This document shows, in pieces, positions 4,640-6,811 of a DNA stretch of 6,811 nt. The notes below the pieces were generated by a model that saw only the letters and a program-made list of their open reading frames with translations, was not told the DNA's origin and did not search any database. The position numbers and the translations under genes were made by a program. Position 1 is the stretch's first letter. The number at the start of each line of letters is the position of its first letter. The DNA comes from Desulfobacteraceae bacterium (GTDB lineage Bacteria; Desulfobacterota; Desulfobacteria; Desulfobacterales; Desulfosalsimonadaceae). Location of the stretch: assembly GCA_003551985.1 (NCBI GenBank), contig PUOB01000305.1, positions 1-6,811 of the forward strand, read 5' to 3'.

Positions 4640-6106
4640 TCAGGTGCCGCAAAAGGTCTGATAAACCCGCTCTGCCGGTGGTGCCGGTTCGCTGAATTCC
4701 GACTGTCCCGGCCCTTCATCATAAGGACTGCGAACCGCTGCCAACAATTTCTCAAATGGAGCCAGGTCGCCTTGTTCAGCCGCTGTCAATGCGGCCTCCA
4801 CCTTATGGTTTCTTGGAATCACGTAAGGGTTGACCCTGTCCATCGCCTGCGCCACTGCCGTGTGTGCGCGGCCTTGCTGCGCCAAACGCCGCTGCCAGTC
4901 GGCCAACCAGAAAGGCAGTTCAGCCTGTTGACGAAGTCCTTCTGGGAGCGCGGTGAGATTATCGGTTCTCAACCAGCGGGCCAGGCCTCTGAAGGTTTGG
5001 GTAAAGTCGGCGGTACCGACCTTCATCAGGGTATGCAAGTGCTCAAGGCGTTCCCGATCTCCCTCAACCACTTCGGCCAGCCCCAGCTTGGCATTGAAGC
5101 CCTCCAACCAAAGCGATTCATAGCGCGGCATGTATTGTTCGATAATCGCCCTGGCCGTCGCGGCTTTGGCATCGGGCTCCGTTTCCGCCGGCAGCAGGGC
5201 CTCGGCCAGGCGCGCCAGGTTCCATTGCGCGATGATCGGCTGGTTGCCATAGGCGTAGCGCCCGCCATGATCAATGGCGCTGAAGCGGGTTTGGGGATCG
5301 TACTGGTCCATAAAGGCGCAGGGCCCATAGTCGACGGTCTCGCCACTGAGGGCCATGTTGTCCGTGTTCATCACGCCGTGAATAAAGCCCAGCGCCATCC
5401 ACTTGGCCACCAGTTTCGCCTGTTGCTCACAGGCGGCCTTCAGTAATGCCATGGCCGGGGTCGGGTCGGACGGGTGATCGGGATAATGCCGGTGCAGGGT
5501 GTATTCCACCAGCGTTTTCAAGGCCTCGCGATCACCCCGGGCCGCAAAAAACTGAACGGTACCAACGCGCAAGTGGCTGGCCGCAACCCGCGTCAGGATG
5601 GCACCCGGCAACGGCCGCTCGCGCCTGACGATGGCCCCGGTCGCCACCGCCGCCAGGGCTCGCGTCGTTGGAACCCCAAGAGAATGCATGGCTTCACTGA
5701 CAACATATTCGCGCAATACCGGCCCAATGGGCGCCAGGCCGTCGCCGCTACGGGAAAACAGCGTGCGGCCGGCGCCTTTTAATTGCACATCGAAGCGCTG
5801 TCCTTGCGAGTTGACCACCTCACCAAGCAGAATGGCCCGCCCATCGCCCAGTTGCGGCGTAAAATGGCCAAACTGGTGGCCGGCATACGCCTGAGCCAGG
5901 GGCCGGGACCCCTCAGGAAGGCGCTGCCCGCTAAAAACCTGGGCCAAATCCTCTTCTGTTGCCCCATCGCGTTCAATGCCGAGCTGGTCGGCCAACGCCT
6001 CGTTGAATAGCAACAATTTCGGCGCTTCAACGCTGGCGGGTTCGGCTTTGCTATAGAACCCTTCGGGCAGCCTTGCGTAGCTGTTATCAAACTGAAAACG
6101 GATCAT
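4640..6106 (-). CDS. selO: Protein adenylyltransferase SelO (YdiU/UPF0061 family)
   Basis: A 488-aa protein, full family length, with ATG at 6106 behind AAGGAG (8-base spacer). SelO is a kinase-fold enzyme that transfers AMP from ATP to Ser, Thr or Tyr of protein substrates, and is linked to redox homeostasis. Visible signatures: AYAGHQFGHFTPQLGDGRA (73-91), QLKGAG with the nucleotide-binding K110, SRSGDG (118-123), LREYVVSEAM with the helix-C E138, HGVMNTDN (243-250) with the active-site D249 and N250, DYGPCAFMD with the metal-binding D259, and DHGGRYAYGNQP (279-290). These positions run three behind the catalytic residues I remember for the Pseudomonas syringae enzyme. The protein ends FCGT, with Cys486 third from the end, where animal SelO carries selenocysteine. 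Nothing in the neighbouring genes indicates a substrate. Confidence 0.95.
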   Translation of the reverse strand: MIRFQFDNSYARLPEGFYSKAEPASVEAPKLLLFNEALADQLGIERDGATEEDLAQVFSGQRLPEGSRPLAQAYAGHQFGHFTPQLGDGRAILLGEVVNSQGQRFDVQLKGAGRTLFSRSGDGLAPIGPVLREYVVSEAMHSLGVPTTRALAAVATGAIVRRERPLPGAILTRVAASHLRVGTVQFFAARGDREALKTLVEYTLHRHYPDHPSDPTPAMALLKAACEQQAKLVAKWMALGFIHGVMNTDNMALSGETVDYGPCAFMDQYDPQTRFSAIDHGGRYAYGNQPIIAQWNLARLAEALLPAETEPDAKAATARAIIEQYMPRYESLWLEGFNAKLGLAEVVEGDRERLEHLHTLMKVGTADFTQTFRGLARWLRTDNLTALPEGLRQQAELPFWLADWQRRLAQQGRAHTAVAQAMDRVNPYVIPRNHKVEAALTAAEQGDLAPFEKLLAAVRSPYDEGPGQSEFSEPAPPAERVYQTFCGT

Positions 6107-6114
6107 AAATCTTA

Positions 6115-6120
6115 CTCCTT
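6115..6120 (-). promoter_or_regulatory. SelO ribosome binding site
   Basis: AAGGAG on the minus strand, 8 bases before ATG at 6106. A TAA (6121-6119) overlaps it, ending the doubtful 75-codon frame upstream and copying the TAAGGAG layout of the TatD-helicase junction. Confidence 0.7.
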
Positions 6121-6374
6121 AAATCGGCAAATCGCGGGTCCCATCGGGCAGGCCAAAACCGGTCATCTGCAGCGTGCCCGTCAGCTCAACCGACAATTCA
6201 AGGAGCGGCCACGTTAAAGATACGGTGGAGATGATGACCCTGTTTGCGCGCGGCGATGCGTTCGGATACGCCTGGCCGAAAGTATAGCCGGTCGAAAAAC
6301 CGGCATATCTCCAATATCGCGTGTTGACAGGGAAGGCGGTCCGCAATCAATGAGGCGATACGAATGGATCAATG

Positions 6375-6409
6375 AAAAAATGACTTCTCCGCAGGGGAAA
6401 AAGATGTCA
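6375..6409 (-). terminator. Weak intrinsic-terminator-like hairpin
   Basis: On the minus strand TGAC pairs with GTCA and TTCCCC pairs with GGAGAA (one C-A mismatch) around a TGC loop, with a 6-base bulge on the 5' side. Six Ts follow directly. It begins 3 bases after the stop of the 51-aa ORF, so it may end the ferritin-like transcript. The bulge and mismatch keep confidence low. Confidence 0.35.
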
Positions 6410-6412
6410 TCA

Positions 6413-6568
6413 CTATAGCTTTCCGGCTTGGTATTCTTCCGGCTGGATTACTGTGTCCTCATGGCCCTGATTTCGAGATTTCCCGATATCCACCAGCGTT
6501 GTCATATGGGTATGGCCACAGAGCAGATTCAGTCGCTTACCCATGACCCCTTTACGTATTATTTGCAT
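6413..6568 (-). CDS. Possible small ORF of 51 aa, unknown
   Basis: The ATG at 6568 opens a 51-codon frame starting MQIIRKGVMGKR and ending IQPEEYQAGKL, with TAG at 6415-6413. A second ATG at 6544 (43 aa) has a purine-rich AAAGGGG just before it, slightly too close; the first has no Shine-Dalgarno. The peptide contains LLCGHTHMTTL. CGHTH resembles the metal-binding GHTH block of metallophosphoesterases, but the rest of that domain is absent, so the resemblance may be chance or mark a relic. It lies 21 bases after the ferritin-like gene and is followed by the terminator-like hairpin, so a small co-transcribed gene is possible. I do not recognise the protein. Confidence 0.3.
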   Translation of the reverse strand: MQIIRKGVMGKRLNLLCGHTHMTTLVDIGKSRNQGHEDTVIQPEEYQAGKL

Positions 6569-6589
6569 CCGGAAATATAAAAAACCATT

Positions 6590-6811
6590 TCAACTGACCT
6601 GATCCAGAAGCCTGCCAAGCTGAGCCAAATGGGATTTCTCCTCATCCACTAGCTGTTCCAGAAATGCCCGGCCCTCTTTATCCGGCTGCCTCCCTGCGGC
6701 CCGCTGATAAAGGTCCAAAGCCTGGGCTTCGACAGACATGACCAGATCCAGAATCCCCGGCACTGAATCCCGGACCGGCTGTATCCGGTTCAGGACTTCT
6801 TCCGTGCTGAG
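6590..6811 (-). CDS. Ferritin-like (rubrerythrin-type) domain protein, C-terminal part
   Basis: The last 73 residues and TGA stop of a gene that begins beyond the right edge. Two helices carry the diiron pattern of rubrerythrin/ferritin-like proteins: SVEAQALDLYQRAA, with a ligand Glu at residue 28 of the visible part, and AFLEQLVDEEKSHLAQL, with the ExxH pair E58 and H61. Between them is a short polar turn (GRQPDKEG). Such proteins reduce peroxide or handle iron in anaerobes, often next to or fused with rhodanese or rubredoxin domains. No CxxC rubredoxin motif is seen at this C-terminus, so it is not a classical rubrerythrin with a C-terminal rubredoxin. What the N-terminal part contains cannot be seen. 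Cytosolic, with no membrane segment in the visible part. Confidence 0.7.
   Translation of the reverse strand, partial: LSTEEVLNRIQPVRDSVPGILDLVMSVEAQALDLYQRAAGRQPDKEGRAFLEQLVDEEKSHLAQLGRLLDQVS

Larger units (their letters stand above)
6107..6412. other. Leader region upstream of SelO without a confident gene
   Basis: About 300 bases. A 75-codon minus frame (6346-6119) ends in a TAA that forms part of the SelO Shine-Dalgarno. It would have to start at a TTG directly after an in-frame stop with no ribosome binding site, and its sequence (for example SLTWPLLELSVELTGTLQM) matches nothing I know, so it is probably not a gene, or is a relic. A 6-bp inverted repeat, GCCGGT/ACCGGC, lies at 6287-6304. 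Directly beyond it on the minus strand is TATACT (6286-6281), a good -10 hexamer but without a fitting -35. The SelO promoter may be here. Confidence 0.4.

Noticed and set aside
4634..5446. 270-codon plus-strand open frame opposite SelO
   Set aside because: It lies antisense to the clear SelO gene and its translation is Gln/Arg/Gly-rich without any family motif. It is a shadow caused by SelO codon bias.
6324..6352. TTGACA on the plus strand as a -35 element
   Set aside because: The hexamer 17 bases later is TCAATG, a poor -10, and no plus-strand gene follows.

Overview
The window reads as a fragment of a chromosome from a mesophilic Gram-negative bacterium. A sulfate-reducing Desulfobacterota-type genome is my best guess. 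It rests on the gene mix (a rubrerythrin-type ferritin-like protein, a PEP-utilising enzyme, a helicase with a sigma-like tail) and on the moderately GC-rich coding style, not on any marker gene, so it is an inference. No tRNA, rRNA, CRISPR array, transposase or phage gene was seen.

Layout. Bases 2-112 (+) are the last 36 codons of a PEP-utilising enzyme (swivelling phosphohistidine domain). Bases 113-397 hold no confident gene, but do hold a 17-codon ORF behind a near-perfect Shine-Dalgarno. Everything else that is clearly coding lies on the minus strand. In transcription order (right to left) it is: the C-terminal part of a ferritin-like/rubrerythrin protein (6590-6811); a doubtful 51-aa ORF followed by a weak terminator-like hairpin (6375-6568); about 300 bases without a confident gene (6107-6412); protein adenylyltransferase SelO/YdiU (4640-6106); a 240-base gap with a candidate promoter and palindromic repeats; a VOC/glyoxalase-fold protein (3821-4399); a TatD-family metal-dependent hydrolase (2998-3768); a 712-aa superfamily 2 helicase with a C-terminal sigma-70 region-4-like helix-turn-helix (848-2986); a possible 22-aa peptide (751-819); and a small low-molecular-weight protein-tyrosine-phosphatase-like protein (398-751).

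How the genes may work together. VOC, TatD, helicase and phosphatase are co-directional with gaps of 52, 11 and 96 bases. The TatD stop codon is built into the helicase Shine-Dalgarno (TAAGGAG, then a TTG start), so TatD and the helicase are very likely co-transcribed and translationally coupled. This suggests a nucleic-acid-processing role for the pair. SelO has its own strong ribosome binding site and is separated by 240 bases, so it is probably an independent unit.

The most unusual item is the helicase-sigma fusion. Motor motifs I, II, III, V and VI sit in residues 89-393. Residues 602-672 resemble sigma-70 region 4, including the SRERARQI recognition-helix signature. The fusion is visible directly in the sequence. 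Its function, and how widespread it is, cannot be decided from here.
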